A program made the position numbers and the translations under genes. The notes under the pieces were generated by a model. That model worked only from the letters and a program-made list of their open reading frames with translations, had not been told where the DNA came from and did no database searches. 64,000 nucleotides of DNA from Lichenostomus cassidix (lineage: Eukaryota > Chordata > Aves > Passeriformes > Meliphagidae), in assembly GCA_008360975.2 (NCBI GenBank), contig CM039189.1, positions 12,404,056 to 12,468,055 of the forward strand, written 5' to 3'. Shown one piece after another: positions 1 to 12,300 of this stretch (position 1 is its first letter; each line of letters starts with the position of its first letter).

Positions 1-1099
1 TTAATATTTTTATTAGCTTGAACTTTTAACTGCCAAACTCTTTCTCTAAGCACTTCGAACACTCTCATCACCTCTCCTCTCTTTCAAATCAAATGACTGT
101 CCAGAAATGAAAACGTTGTTCCTGCAAAGTTTATTTCAATCAGTCCTTCAGAGTAGATTTTTCACTCTCTATATTCTTGTGCTGTGCTATTGCTGCTTTT
201 TAACATTTTGAATATTAGTATAGGGGTATAGAGCACAGCATAAATAGGGTTTATGATTATGAACTTTCATTCCACATTCCATGATAACAATAAGTAATCC
301 CTCAAAAATCATTGCCTAGTTCTGTTTTTTGCATTAGGTGTGTACTCTTAGTAGCCATAGACTTATGCATTTGCCAGAACCAGAGATATATTTTTAGTCA
401 TGGTCTCCAAGAAAATTAAAACAAACAGGGTCATGTATTCCAGTCTTGTGTAAATAAGTACATTTTACTTGATCAGTTCTATAAATGTTTCCAAAAATCT
501 TCTGAATGTTTGCATCACCCCATTTACTCCTTTCTTAGTGCACATTTCACACTTTCTTTAAGAGGCTTTGTGTTTTCATTTTCAGCAATATATTACATAA
601 CTTTTTTTGAAACCTTCCTTTTGATAACCCATCTCTTTATAACTCTTATTTATTTGCTTGAAATTTTATAGGCTTAAGTGTCTTCAGACCCCAAATTAAT
701 TGGAAGAAATGTAAAACCCCACTTGAGATGATGTCACCAATGTGCTGTTCTTGTTCCAGCATCGTTTTTTTTAAAATGATGGTGCATTTTAAAGATGTTT
801 TTCCACAATTTGAGATTTTCATGTGTGAAATGCAGAGATTGGCTACTCCTGGGTAATTTTGTATTCTAAATACAGTGTGCTCCTTTTATAACCCCTATAT
901 CTCATCACTCCACACTTCTATTTTTAAATCAATGAAGGCCATTTCTGATAAGTAGTCATGAATTCAGAGCAATAAAACATTAGTGGTCTGCCCAATTCTG
1001 GACCTGGTCATCTATATTATAATCAAACTACTGACATTTCTGCTTATGAAGTTTCCAGTTGCTTCTTTTTTTATCTAGTAATATTTGTGGACAAATAGT

Positions 1100-1122
1100 G
1101 ATTCACACTCAAAGTGTGAATC
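1100..1122. repeat. Short perfect hairpin, 10-bp arms
   Basis: GATTCACACT is followed by a three-base spacer (CAA) and then its exact reverse complement AGTGTGAATC. The pairing stops at both outer edges, so this is a small cruciform or hairpin motif and too short for a microRNA precursor. No function is assigned. Confidence 0.6.
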
Positions 1123-2920
1123 TCAGCTGCCTCTGCCCAGCATGTAGCCTGAAAAGAGAAAAGCCCAGGTTTCAGAGCTCTGGGGGAAGGAAAGCTCTGA
1201 GAAGCAACCTGAACTCCAAACTGTCGTGCCCCTGTAGCTGTGGCCTCCCTGGCTGATTTTTGCCTCTTAGTGGTTATGGGGTGGCACAAAAATGTTTCAA
1301 GAGCTCAGTAAAAAGTTCTTCTTCCTAGACTTAATATGCAGTGGGCTGTTTTCAGAATTATTTGTCTTATCTAAGGCAAAAATCTCAGTATTTCATTCTT
1401 GGAGACAAAATTTTTAGTTTTTTTCACATCTGAGTTCCCATTTTTCCACCTATTGGTGAGTTCACATGTTTATGTTGGCTGAAGCAGTATTATTCTGTCT
1501 GAGGAGGGAAACCATAGAAAATATTTGTATATGAAATGCCTGTAGCACTTAAAGAATGCCCCTTCTATCAGCCACCCAAAGAGTCTATGTCTGTATACAT
1601 CCATCTTTGGGCATACACATGAAAGAGCGATTTTACAATAATATTTGGAGTAATTACACTGCCAAACTCAAAGGTGGTATAAGCAGGTGTAGTTTCATTG
1701 ACTTTATTTGTATTCACTTCACCACTTGTGGGTTTACTATACCTAATTTCCAGATTCAGTAACACTGGCACCAAAATGGGACCCTGTTCTGTCCATTCTG
1801 AAACTGAAGCATTGCTCGGTGTCTGCCTCAGTCTGTCTACTGAAATACAGCAGAGATCTAAGGAAAATATCAATTTTTGGAAATTGTTGCTTTTTGTTGC
1901 AAACTACCTGAAGTGAACAGGCTGCTATGAAGTATCTTCACATCTACTGATCACGAAAGGCAATCTATCACAAACTCTGTAAGTCTGTCTGTTTAACTAC
2001 TTTCTTTAAGCAATGTTGATGACTTGCTAGAAACAATCTGAGCTAATTCTTTTTTAATACAAGCAAATGACAAGTAATTACACAAACTGTGATTAAGAAA
2101 TTGCTGGTAATCACCAGAATACAACAAGTAATGGATTGAAGTGTTTCCAACAATTTTAAAAGGTGTGATTTTTCCCTGTTTCATTCCAGCGGTTAAATTT
2201 TGTTAATGTGCTGTGCTGCTGAGAGTCAGTCCTGCTTCTTCAACAGGATTCAGTGCTGTTGTTTGTTCTGTGGTCATGCACAAAAGAGGCATGGTCCTGT
2301 GAGCCTGCATCTATTGATTCACACCTCTTATAATTAAGCTCCTCTTCAGGTGTTCATTCAGATGTGCCTCAGCAAATCCTCCTTGCTGAAAGGACCTTAC
2401 AGGTCTATTTAGTGTAGGTTTCCCTGATTCCACAAATAACTTCCTTTACATGACCTAGTTTAAAGCCAGCCATGTAGAAAAGCAAATGGCAAATGAAAGA
2501 TTACTTCATATCTAATGCCTCCATAAATGTGTGCACCTCAGATATAAAAAGCTGGGTTCTAATTTACTAGAAAGCAGAGGCTTGACCGTGGTGCTATGCT
2601 GGGCAGTGTGCCAACCCACAATTTACTGCTGGCCTATATTAATGAGGTAACAAAGTACACTAGTTCAAAATTTCATGAGAGCTATAAGGGCCTTGCTGGG
2701 ACAAAAGATTTCTGTAATTCTTAATCATCATTCTTTCATGGTTATATCCAAAATCAATATTGTTTTTCTCATTATTAAGAGAAGAGAAAACTGAAATAAC
2801 AAAATAATACCAAGTCTTAAGCTACAGTGCCATGTTTTTGTTGGCAGTATGTCACACTGAAAATTATTTTTAAAATTCTGGGCAATTTGTAAAGTGTATT
2901 CTAACATGCAACATGATACT

Positions 2921-2954
2921 GTATATACATATATATATGTACATATATATATAT
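2921..2954. repeat. AT-rich microsatellite (TA/CATA type)
   Basis: Alternating TATATA and ACATATAT tracts form a low-complexity dinucleotide repeat with a few C and G interruptions. Such tracts mutate by slippage and can extrude cruciforms. No gene context is visible. Confidence 0.8.
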
Positions 2955-5295
2955 CATCTATACATTATGTCTACACAGATATAATTTCACTTTGATGAGA
3001 TAAACAGACCTTTCCACAAGAATTCTTCATATGCAGCACATAATGCAACTTCTGCTGTACAAGTGGTACATGCTTTAGAGACCTTTAAGAAAATATGGTG
3101 TTTTAAGTAGAAAAACTTACATTAAACAGCTTGGCACCAAGGTAAAAAATCGGATGGACAAGAACATAGGGATGAGAATGGATTTTCAACAAGTCAGTAG
3201 CATTTCACCTGTGGCTAAGAATAGTACTTTGACCCAGTTTTTTATCCAATTTTCATACAAACAGGCATAAATTCACCACGCAGAGTCTTATATTCTTATC
3301 CTGGGAAAAAAAAAAAGAAAGAAAAAGTGAGGATAAATGCATGTGATAAACTCTGATAAATTAGAGCTTTTTTTTCCTCTGTTATATCAACAAGCCAGGA
3401 GCTATTTATTCAGCTGTTTGAACCTGGCAGAAGTTGCCTTACAGTTTGGAAGAAAACCTGATAATACTATTTTAGGTGTAATCCTACGAGGATAATTTCA
3501 CTTTCTGCCTACCCTCTTTTAGATTGTGGTGCACATAGCACACACTGACTGGAGATGCTGAGACAATGCAGACTTGGTTGCACATGTTGGGAACCACAAC
3601 TCAATGCTGTGTCACTCACACATTCTTTAACACACCTGTCCCAGATGAGGAAACTTGGCTTTGCCTTTTCCTCAAGCTGAAATGGACCAGTGGAGCCAAG
3701 TGAAGCCACTCTGAGACATTTCCCATAGATCAGACCAAGGGCAGTTTCCCTCCCCTGTGGTTGCCCCTTGTTCCCCACTGAGCCAGGCAGGTAGGTTATC
3801 AGACAATGGCACAGAGACCATTGCTACTGTACAGTACCTTTTTAACTAAGAGGTTAAAAGTTTAGTAAGCTGTGAAAAAAGTCTGTGTTTATTAAGTCTG
3901 TGTAAAATCTAACACATTATAAATGTATTATTGTAGATTTTACTATCAAAAGTGAATTAAATTGGAATGTATTACCTTAAAACATATTAAGCAAAGACTG
4001 CAAAAGTATAAAAATGGTTACTAGCTATGTTCTTAAAAAAAAGGCTTTCTAAAGCAGCAGAAATTGAATTTATGGCATTTGGGGAAAGAAATGGTCCCAT
4101 TTGTGGGGCAGTTTAGTTACAGGATAGCTTTAAAATGGACATAAGTTCAGAATGTAGGAGATCTTATGAGTCTAGTATAAATCAAGAATTACAGTGCTCT
4201 ACAGCCAGAATTCGTGAGATTGGAATGAGGTGCTGGTGCTGCAAAACTGCATTTTTTAATGATGCAATAGGCCAATTTATTTAAACCCCTATCCCTGCTC
4301 AAGGAGAACTTTTGAATTCTGAGTCATGTGACCTTGGTAACTGTTTTCTATGAACCTCTGAATAAGTCTTTCTTTCTTGGTGGGCGTTGCTAGGAAGAGG
4401 AGAAAAAAGATTGTGAAATTCTGTTAAAAAAAGAAAAGACTAAAGGACATATCTTTACAGTTATTTATGCACATATAAAATATCAAGATAATTTTTTCCC
4501 ACTCTGTCTTGCTGAGGAGTAAAATGATGCCACATTGGATGACGAGTATGACCTCCATGAATAATGACCACAAATTATTAATTGTAGTTTAATCATTAGA
4601 TCTTATCAAGTTAACAGAAGGTTAATTTTCAGAGAAATGTTATTTAAAGGTAATCTTGACTCACTATGTACAAAACATGATGCAGGAATACAAAAATCCA
4701 TATGCAACTTTAAGGGAACATGATGTTTTTTAGAAGCCCAATGTACTAAAAGAAATCTTTTTTATATACATTACATGAAATGCCAGACTAAGATTTATAT
4801 ATGTTGTATATATTTATACTTTATATAAATTGCCAGATGAGGTTCTGCCATTTTTCTTTGTGCTTCTTAGTACAAATAGGAAAAAGTAATCTGGGAAGAG
4901 CTATCAATAAGGAGCACAGACCCTTATTGTACTCCAAACCTCTCATGCTATTTCTAGTCTCTCCCTGATCAGAATGATTGGTTGCCTTTGTACATTTTAA
5001 GCCACTGAGATTCCCTGATACTATGCTGGAAAACCTAACACTCAACAAATAGTCTAAATTTCTTTTGGCCAAAGTACAGATAAGCCCTACCAACCTTAGT
5101 GCTGGAGTACTGAAGGTCATTGTCTAGATTTGTGCTGTCACAAAATCGTAGCTCACTTTCACAATCTCCCTAACAGTGGCATTAGCTGAGAAAAACCCAA
5201 AGTAACCACAGTGTCAGTATACAGAGCCAACAATTCTAATGTACTTCTAGAAAGATTCAGGACAATTTCTGAGTTTAAGATGTTCACAGAGTAAT

Positions 5296-5350
5296 TTAAA
5301 AAACCCAAACAAAAACAAACAAACAAAATAACCCCCAAACACCTAAACCC
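5296..5350. repeat. A/C-rich low-complexity tract (CAAA-like)
   Basis: The sequence runs AAAAAACCCAAACAAAAACAAACAAACAAAATAACCC, an irregular CAAA repeat followed by a short C run. It lies inside the minus-strand open frame at 5159-5677, where it codes for low-complexity hydrophobic residues. That argues against the frame being a real exon. Confidence 0.75.
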
Positions 5351-5947
5351 TGCATTTCTGTGTTGCACTGCCTGATACTTGTACACTAGTAGATCTGTGA
5401 GTTCAAAATATCCAGTATTGATGGGAGCCAAAGGAAAATTCCAGAGCAAATCCTTTCTGCTATTGAAAAATTGAGGTGTCTTCCTTGAGAAAGAGATGAA
5501 ACTGTCTCCCCACAGTGGGTGACTCTGTTGGTTCAGGAGCCCAGGAGATATGAAAATCTGCTTCTTGATGGCAGAGAGAACATGAGCCAGACCCTGCCAG
5601 AAAACTCCTCCTAAGCAGAAAGTCTTCAGAAACTGAAAAATGTGGGAGCTCCTCAGAAGGTCAAAAAAGCAAACCATTGCTATGGATCTTTAGCTGATCC
5701 AGACCCAGGCTTCTTTTGTAATTCACACATTATTCAGAAACAAGCTGTGTGTAACAAGAAATTAGAGAGTGAAAGCAACTTTGTGCTCCTTACAAATATG
5801 CTCCAAGTGAAAAAAAAAATCCAACATACAAACAGATTGCAAAACACATTTAAGTTCAGAAGATGCAGACTTCCAGAGAGACTTGCAGATAGAGATTTGC
5901 AAAATAAAAGTACTTTTCTGGCGTAATTATCTTAATTGGCTCCTTCT

Positions 5948-6031
5948 TTCTATTTTCTTTTTTTTTTCTTTTTTTTTCCCTTTAAATTTAGGATAAACTC
6001 ATGCTCCTTTTTTGTGATTTTTTTTTTCTAT
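5948..6031. repeat. T-rich low-complexity tracts
   Basis: Several long T runs broken by single C or A bases lie at 5957-5980 and 6013-6031. They could be a remnant of a retroelement tail on the minus strand, but no element body is recognisable beside them. I treat them as simple sequence. Confidence 0.6.
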
Positions 6032-6206
6032 TTAATCTTGTAGCATAGACTTGGTAAATTACTTTTTAGAACACAATGTTTTTATATTTAATACAGTTTT
6101 TTGAATTTGCATTTCCAGGCCAGTGTATGGGTTATGTTCATTTTTTGTCTGGTTTCTGAATTGCCTACAAAAATGTATTATGTCATAAATGGCATATCAG
6201 TGAAGT

Positions 6207-6228
6207 AAAAGGTTGGGAATCACCACTG
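6207..6228 (-). mobile_element. Possible hAT-Charlie-type terminal inverted repeat
   Basis: The sequence reads AAAAGGTTGGGAATCACCACTG. Its reverse complement begins CAGTGGT and continues with CCCAACCTTTT, resembling the well-known termini of old Charlie-like hAT elements (CAGTGGTTCCCAACCTTTT). No clear partner terminus or matching 8-bp target duplication is visible. The segment beginning CAGTGTATGGGTT at about 6120 is a weak candidate for the other end. This could be a non-autonomous relic or a chance match. Confidence 0.35.
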
Positions 6229-7601
6229 GAAGATGAAAGACACATAAGTTCAGCCAACTTCACTTTTCCTGAACCTTAAAAGGATAAATTTTGTTTGATG
6301 AATTAAAGCTATTAAGAAGATCCTCTTTTTTAATGAGACACCCAAACCACCAACTTCAGTGATTAAAACTATAGTTATCAGAAAAATATGACTCATTTCT
6401 TCATCAGTGTGTGCATTCTGGCTATTCACTGTATGTTTAACAGAACCTAAAGACTACTGGAATATACTTTGGCTTCTTTCCTTCCGTCTAGTTTTGGCTT
6501 TTCACCATAGTAGACCAAAACCTTAACTTTCCAGCAAAACAGGTTTATCATTCTAATCAAATTTGGCACATTCCAACATTGCAGGCTATTTCATGCACTT
6601 GTTACCACAAACTGCTTTAGATGTGCTCAGTATGAGAAAAGCGTTAGTAAGTCTTTTGCAAAGATATTTTTACATTTATTACAACTGAAATCCTTTAGGG
6701 ACTCTAGAGGCAGGCACTATGCAAACACTTGCATTATTTTCTTTTAAATATATTTGGACACAGATTAAATGAGAAGCCATTTTTATTTTGCAGTGATTAT
6801 TGCAATTCTTCTTATTTTTAATTCAGAAAATCTCAAAAAGTGGCTTATAAATCACCAAGGTCAGCAGAAACTCCTACCTCACTTTTTATTTGCATCATCA
6901 GACACCATTCTAACTTCTCTCACTCAACACAATATCTGTAAGTCTTCACTACATTTTTAAAATAAATGTAAATTAGTTTCACAGAACTCATTTTAGGTAA
7001 AAAGAAATTTTCCATAGTCCCATATTAATAATCACAACAACTGATGACAAGAGTAGTATTTCTGTTCTCATGAAATTTCTGCTAAAAAAAAAAGTAATAC
7101 ATTCTACAGGCCTGTTTTTTGAAAGCTAAAAGAAAGAAAATAGACAGTGTAAATGAAATGTTAAATCCTTTTAATCTTTCAACAGACTACTATAAACAAT
7201 ACTGTTTCTTAAAATATACTTATTGTCATGATATCTGTTGAAGCCCCATTATTCATGAGGCAACAATGGTATTTTCCTTGCAGCATGTATTCTTTAAACT
7301 TCTCTGGGGATATGTGTTTCATTCCAAGTAAGACCACAGATTTTATATTAATAAAAGAGATTTAGTTGGTCTATATATCTACCCCATCATGTAAATTTTC
7401 CTTCCACTGGTATCCATTTAACCACTTCATGCTTTCAAAGCTTAACATATGTCTCCTTCCATTTTGTTTACAGGACTCTATGCCTTAGACCAGAAGAGTG
7501 TAGTGGAAAACCAACTTCCCATTTACATTGAATATCAATGCTGTTTTCTAGACCTAAAATAGATTGTTTGCCCCCTATTAAGAAAGCCCTGCTCTAATGA
7601 A

Positions 7602-7617
7602 ATATGCATATGCATAT
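7602..7617. repeat. 16-bp perfect palindrome with overlapping ATGCAT
   Basis: ATATGCATATGCATAT is its own reverse complement. It contains two overlapping ATGCAT cores, which resemble half-sites bound by POU-type factors. It could be a cruciform motif, a paired factor site or chance AT-rich symmetry. Confidence 0.45.
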
Positions 7618-8170
7618 AAAGTAGATGAAAAGTCAGCACAGGTGCACACCTTCAAGTTGCAAAGCAAAAGATCTTTGTGAAATCTCTAGCTTCAGCTGAG
7701 ACGGTTGTGCCTGGATTATAGACAAAAGGAGAAAATCCTTCAAGTAAGTTAGTAACTCCAACCATTCAAGTGGCAACTTGCAGAGATGGTTTTCATTGAA
7801 CAGAATCCTTGGTCTCATTCTGGTTTTGCTAATCATTTACTGTATGGTTGTAGAAATACTGGATTCCCAGTATACCAGTCAGAACATGCATATAATTTTA
7901 TTTATAAATGTTTTTACAAGGCTCACTTAATTACAGACAGATTCTGATGATGTACTGAGTAGCCCCAATGCGTTTATTGAGTCCTTCCAGTGACCCCTTG
8001 TAGGAAAAGGTGCTATCAGCATTAGAAAAAGTGGCTCGATTGATTCCTCAGTGTTTAGAAGATCATTTGAAATCTCCAGGTGCCAGATAAATGCAAAGTT
8101 ACATGTCATGTGTAACTCATATGGACTATGAGAAAATAATTATCATGCAAAGGAGTTCACTAGCATGCAC

Positions 8171-8233
8171 CCTGCCTCCCATTGACTTCATTAAGTCCCT
8201 GTGTGGGAGCAGGAGGCTGCAATTTGCAGATCC
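8171..8233. repeat. Possible ancient palindromic amniote repeat, degraded
   Basis: The sequence contains CTCCCATTGACTTCATTAAG followed by GGGAGCAGGAGG and GCAGATCC. This resembles the symmetrical repeats of turtle, crocodilian and bird DNA that carry a CATTGACTTCAATGGGAG core and a GCAGGATC edge. The match is partial and by eye. Confidence 0.3.
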
Positions 8234-8329
8234 CTCTGAAGAACTAGGTCTTTACAAGGTAATCTCAGCATACATCATGTTTTCACCAATGAGTTTGATG
8301 GAACATAAAACAAAATTGTGGTGACAAGC

Positions 8330-8530
8330 AAATCCATCAATGGCACACCCAGTAGATTCCAATTAAGTTAATTAGAGTAGACTTTCTAATGAGTGGAATG
8401 TCAAACACTGGATCCGTGCCCAATGTTAATCATTCATTCATTTTGCTGCTGGTTCTAATTCACATTATGCCAAGGAGGTTTCATGCATTCTGACACCAAA
8501 CTACAAGCAAAGTGTTTCTGCTTTAGAAAT
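8330..8530. promoter_or_regulatory. Candidate conserved non-coding element (unproven)
   Basis: This is a unique, non-repetitive block with clustered homeodomain-type cores (AATTAAGTTAATTAG at about 8361-8375) and TTAATCATTCATTCATT at about 8425-8441. It lacks the slippage tracts seen nearby. Such a composition is common in developmental enhancers in gene deserts. I have no alignment, so this is only a candidate. Confidence 0.2.
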
Positions 8531-9453
8531 AGAAATAGAAGTACAAGCACAAGTTTGACATACTAATTAAATATGCCAGGGTGCAAGATATATTGCTAAG
8601 TGTTATTCTGTCCCTATAAATGCAGCCATCAGCCAAAGCACAGAAAGGGTGTAAAGCAGGGTTTATAAAAATTCCACAGCGTAAACAAGACAGTGACAGT
8701 AACTATCCTGTTAGTCTGAGAAGTCTACTGAAGTGGCATTGAAATAATAAGGAAAAATCTCAGAGATAAACCTGTTACACTGAAAGAGTACTGAAGCAGC
8801 ACAGTGTATCTGAGTGTACCAAAACCATGGAGTGATAACCACATGAATACCAGCCTAATTGCAGCTAAATGCTCTGTATATCATGTCAGAAAGAGAGTTC
8901 CGGAAAGTTCCAGAAATATGGGCTGCATCAAGAGGAAATATTCTCCTGCACCAGTAGCTTTAAGACATAAAAGGTGAGTTGCCATCTGCTGATAATTAAG
9001 CATGCTTGAGGTTATTTTGTATTAGCTTCAACAACTGATGAGGATGGATGTGCACTCAGGCACCCAGCTGTGCACTGGAGAGGCTGCAGCACCAACACAC
9101 ATCCATCTCTGCTGCTTCAGCTGCAAGGACAGGAGAATTCCCCAGGCTGGAAGAAGGGAGACAGCAGTAAAACCCCAGATCACAGCAGGTATTCTATCCA
9201 GACTCCAATCTCTCACATGCACTTTCTGTATTTGCTTCCCACTTACTGCATGGCAACTAACCATATTTTTAAGATCAGATGCAGACGATCATGCCCTCAA
9301 ATCCATACTTGGGAAACCAGGATGTACAGGGGATGAGTATCCTCAATATGCTGTGAAGGGAAGCAAGTTGAAGCTTCCACAGCCTTGAAAGATCAGTTGG
9401 TATTGACTTGATTCTCATACACATTTTTTTGGTAGCCCAACCTGTTAACACTG

Positions 9454-9501
9454 AATTAGAGAATTTTAACTTAATTTTAAAATTAGAGAATTTTAACTTA
9501 A
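9454..9501. repeat. Tandem direct repeat, 21 bp matched at 27-bp period
   Basis: AATTAGAGAATTTTAACTTAA occurs at 9454-9474 and again, identical, at 9481-9501, separated by TTTTAA. It looks like a recent local duplication of AT-rich sequence, because no mismatches have built up in the repeated part. Confidence 0.85.
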
Positions 9502-10005
9502 GCAGTGTATATATGGTCTATACTTCCTAACTCTGGAAGGAAGCTGAAGCTAAATTTTCTGATTTTTCACAACAATTATACAACAGATTAAAGTCATAGT
9601 CTTTTAGCTACTCTGCAGATGCTCTCCTGATGAATTCTGTTTATAGAGCTCTGGTTCCTCAGCTTCTGCCCTCTCATGTGCTGATGTTAACAGTACCAAG
9701 CAAGATGGAAAGTGAAGCAGAGACTGCTCTGAGTAAGGTGGTATCCCAAAACATACCTCCATTGCACAGAATGTAGCACTTTGGGGAACATTTCAGTGAT
9801 CAGGTCAACAGTCTTCCCACAGAAATTGAGATGTTAGTACACTCTGCTAAAAAGTCATGCTACCTCAGAAACTGCTTATAAAAGACATATCAAATACCTT
9901 GGATGATTTGTAATACATGCAAGGATCAGTAAGTCACATTAAATAAAAGGAGATTTTGTAAAATTTTGTAGCCTACACTGCATCATAAATTATTAAAATT
10001 AATGA

Positions 10006-10125
10006 ACCTGATCCCCTCTGCAGATTACTCCATGGCTGACACTGGTATAATTTCATTGATATTAATGATTCACTTCCAGTTTCACAGTGATGTAAAACTG
10101 GAATAATAGCATGATGATTCAGGTC
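10006..10125. repeat. Ancient palindromic amniote interspersed repeat
   Basis: The sequence has a CCTGATCC edge, then CACTGGTATAATTTCATTGA, then a reversed half with TTCCAGTTTCACAGTGATGT and AAACTGG. This fits the symmetrical amniote repeats in which CTGGTGTAA-type arms surround a CATTGA/TCAATG core. The copy is heavily mutated, as expected of an element dating from early reptile evolution. The family name is not assigned, and it could be a fragment of a longer element. Confidence 0.5.
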
Positions 10126-11592
10126 TAATACTGTTAAATTAGCTGCACCATTTACATTAATAGATGGCAGGCAAATATGTCTTCCTTCATTCACTCAACC
10201 CAGGTGATTAGGGAGTTCTTTTTTCTTTCCACTATTATATGGCACATTAATCCATACATTTAATATACACTCATATAGCAGCTTTTGGATCCTGATATTC
10301 AGAAATGTAATTTTAGTATGGTGAGAAGGATTGGGGTTGAAGGATGGGGAGGAGGTTATGTCAGAAATGGAGTGAAACTTGTGACTTAAGATCTTTAACA
10401 AGTCCCCCTCTGCCATCCCTGGGATATCTTCCTTCCCTAGTGGACGTTTTTGGTCTCAAACATTGTTCATGGGACAGGTTTGAGGCTCTGACACAGGGTA
10501 GCACAAGCCCATGACTGTGCTCCATGGAGGTTCTCCTCTAGGCCAAAGGGAATGAACATCTCTAGATTCACCTCGATGTGCTGCTCTGGAACTCAGTGAG
10601 TGAAAGAGCAGCACTGTCAGAGTGCACTGATGTTTAAACACAAGGTAAACCTAATTAACTCATTGCAATATTCTGATAAGAGAAATTTTCTTGGGTTTGG
10701 TTAAAAAAATGTACACAGTTATTTCTGATGCATACAGACAAGTGTATACTTTTGGTGTACAGACACAAGTCATGGGTTTGACTTTAAAAATTTAAATAAG
10801 AAAGAAATATGATGCTCATGTCTCTGTTACATGTCCACATCATAGCTGTTTAACATACCCAAAAATCGATTTATAAGCAAAATCCCTTCTGACAAAATAC
10901 AGCTTATAATGTGATATATAGCTTTGCCCCTCTCTAGTTTTTTGAGGATTCAGCATTTTTGCTGAAGAGAACAGCTTTAAATCAACAAATACTGTTGCCC
11001 CAAACATACTAAGGGGCTTTCAGTGAAATCAATTATAAACTTTACTTTTGTTTAATTTAGGTTTTGTTGTGTAATAAGGGAGTCCCAGTTAAATTTCTAA
11101 ATTTTGTGAGACTATGGAAATGGGTTACATCATTCAGAGTAACTGGCTAAAAACATTTTCACTTTAAAAAAATTCTGAATTTCTGAAAGTGCTGAATTCA
11201 AACATTTCCTTTCTCCCCTGCTCCTTGGCTAACTTTTGTTTCTAGTTATAATACTCTTCAATTTCTATTGTTTTTCATTATCAGAATATTCATATTCATT
11301 TTTGTAATACAATATAGTATTTAGTCGATGTCAGAAAAGCTAAGTGCAGTACCATTTTTGTTGTAATGTGTGTTACAAATCCATGTGCTCTTGCATAGAA
11401 TTCTAATTAAGTTCTGTGGCCAGTTTAGGAAGTGGAGTAGTGCAGCGTGACAGCCACTACAGCTTTCCCTTCTTCTTCCCACTCATTATACTCTCAATTT
11501 TGTTCCAAGTGAAACTAAATAAACTTTTGTTTTCACAGAAGTTTGGCATAGCTTCTGTTAGTAGCTTTATTTGTGCTGGGGCTATTTATATA

Positions 11593-11604
11593 TTCTTTTT
11601 TCTT

Positions 11605-11637
<33 letters not shown>
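11593..11637. repeat. Poly-pyrimidine tract (T/C)
   Basis: A run of T with a few C interruptions ends in a pure T tract. It may be the A-rich tail of an old minus-strand retrocopy, but no body is recognisable next to it. It creates the lysine-rich stretch in a minus-strand frame, which is therefore not a gene. Confidence 0.8.
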
Positions 11638-12199
11638 TTTCTGGAACTTCTGCATACTTTTGTTGCCTTTGAGTTGCATTGGGACCAGCCTCACTTCACT
11701 CCAAAGTATCAGCAGAGGCAGCAAGTGACAGTCTGGGGCTCTGAACTGCTGGTGCAACACCTGACACTGGAGCAAATAACTGTGATGACAGATACCATGG
11801 TATTAAACTGCAACTGGATTGCAGGTGCTTGAAATATGAAAGAGGATTTTTATGTGAGAAAATCATTATCCAGAAGAGACAGAGTGGTTTATTATGTTCA
11901 GACTTGAAAAGATCTTCTCCAAGAATGATGCTGCAGATATGTTGTTGACGCTGTACCACACAAATTTATTTCTTAGCTAATAAGGAACCTTTGTGTTTTG
12001 TTGGGTTTGGCTTTTTTATCATTATTTGAAGCATCATTAGCATTATGTAAAAGGAATGATCAGCCTGGTTTATACCTCTTTTTGCTGATAAATTGCTTCA
12101 CTTTTTCCATTCATAAGTTGCAATATCTGAACTCATATGTAAATGGAAAAATACTTGCTTAATACATAAAAATCTATAATTAAAATCACCTAACAATAC

Positions 12200-12300
12200 A
12201 AAATTTTAAAAAGTTCAAAAAACAAAAAGAAATCTCAAAAAACCCCAAACTAAGCAGAAAAAACCACACCACCCTATCCAAAAAGAAAAGGAAACCACAT
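12200..12300. repeat. A-rich low-complexity sequence
   Basis: A tract dominated by A, with AAAAAAC and AACCCC islands. No element structure or target duplication is visible. Confidence 0.65.

Larger units (their letters stand above)
1..8165. other. Non-coding AT-rich DNA, no gene recognised
   Basis: This stretch is unique-looking AT-rich sequence with stops in every frame. The longest open frame, 172 codons on the minus strand at 5159-5677, begins with a hydrophobic run, resembles no family I know and has no convincing splice or promoter context. Local structure includes a short hairpin near 1.1 kb, an AT dinucleotide tract near 2.93 kb, A-rich sequence near 5.3 kb, T tracts at 5.95-6.03 kb, a possible hAT end at 6.2 kb and a 16-bp palindrome at 7.6 kb. 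I see no RNA gene. Distal exons of a large gene, or an unspliced intron, cannot be excluded from sequence alone. Confidence 0.7.

Noticed and set aside
2921..2954. AT-rich palindromic tract as a replication origin or cruciform element
   Set aside because: An ordinary TA-type microsatellite with nothing else supporting a special role.
3640..3670. AGATGAGGAAACTTGG as a MIR fragment
   Set aside because: Too short, and the neighbouring blocks expected of MIR are missing.
5159..5677. 172-codon minus-strand open frame
   Set aside because: No recognisable domain. It contains a low-complexity CAAA tract, and frames of this length can occur by chance in 64 kb of eukaryotic DNA.
11400..11640. Poly-T as the tail of a minus-strand processed pseudogene
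   Set aside because: No gene-like sequence lies on the expected side, and no target-site duplication was found.
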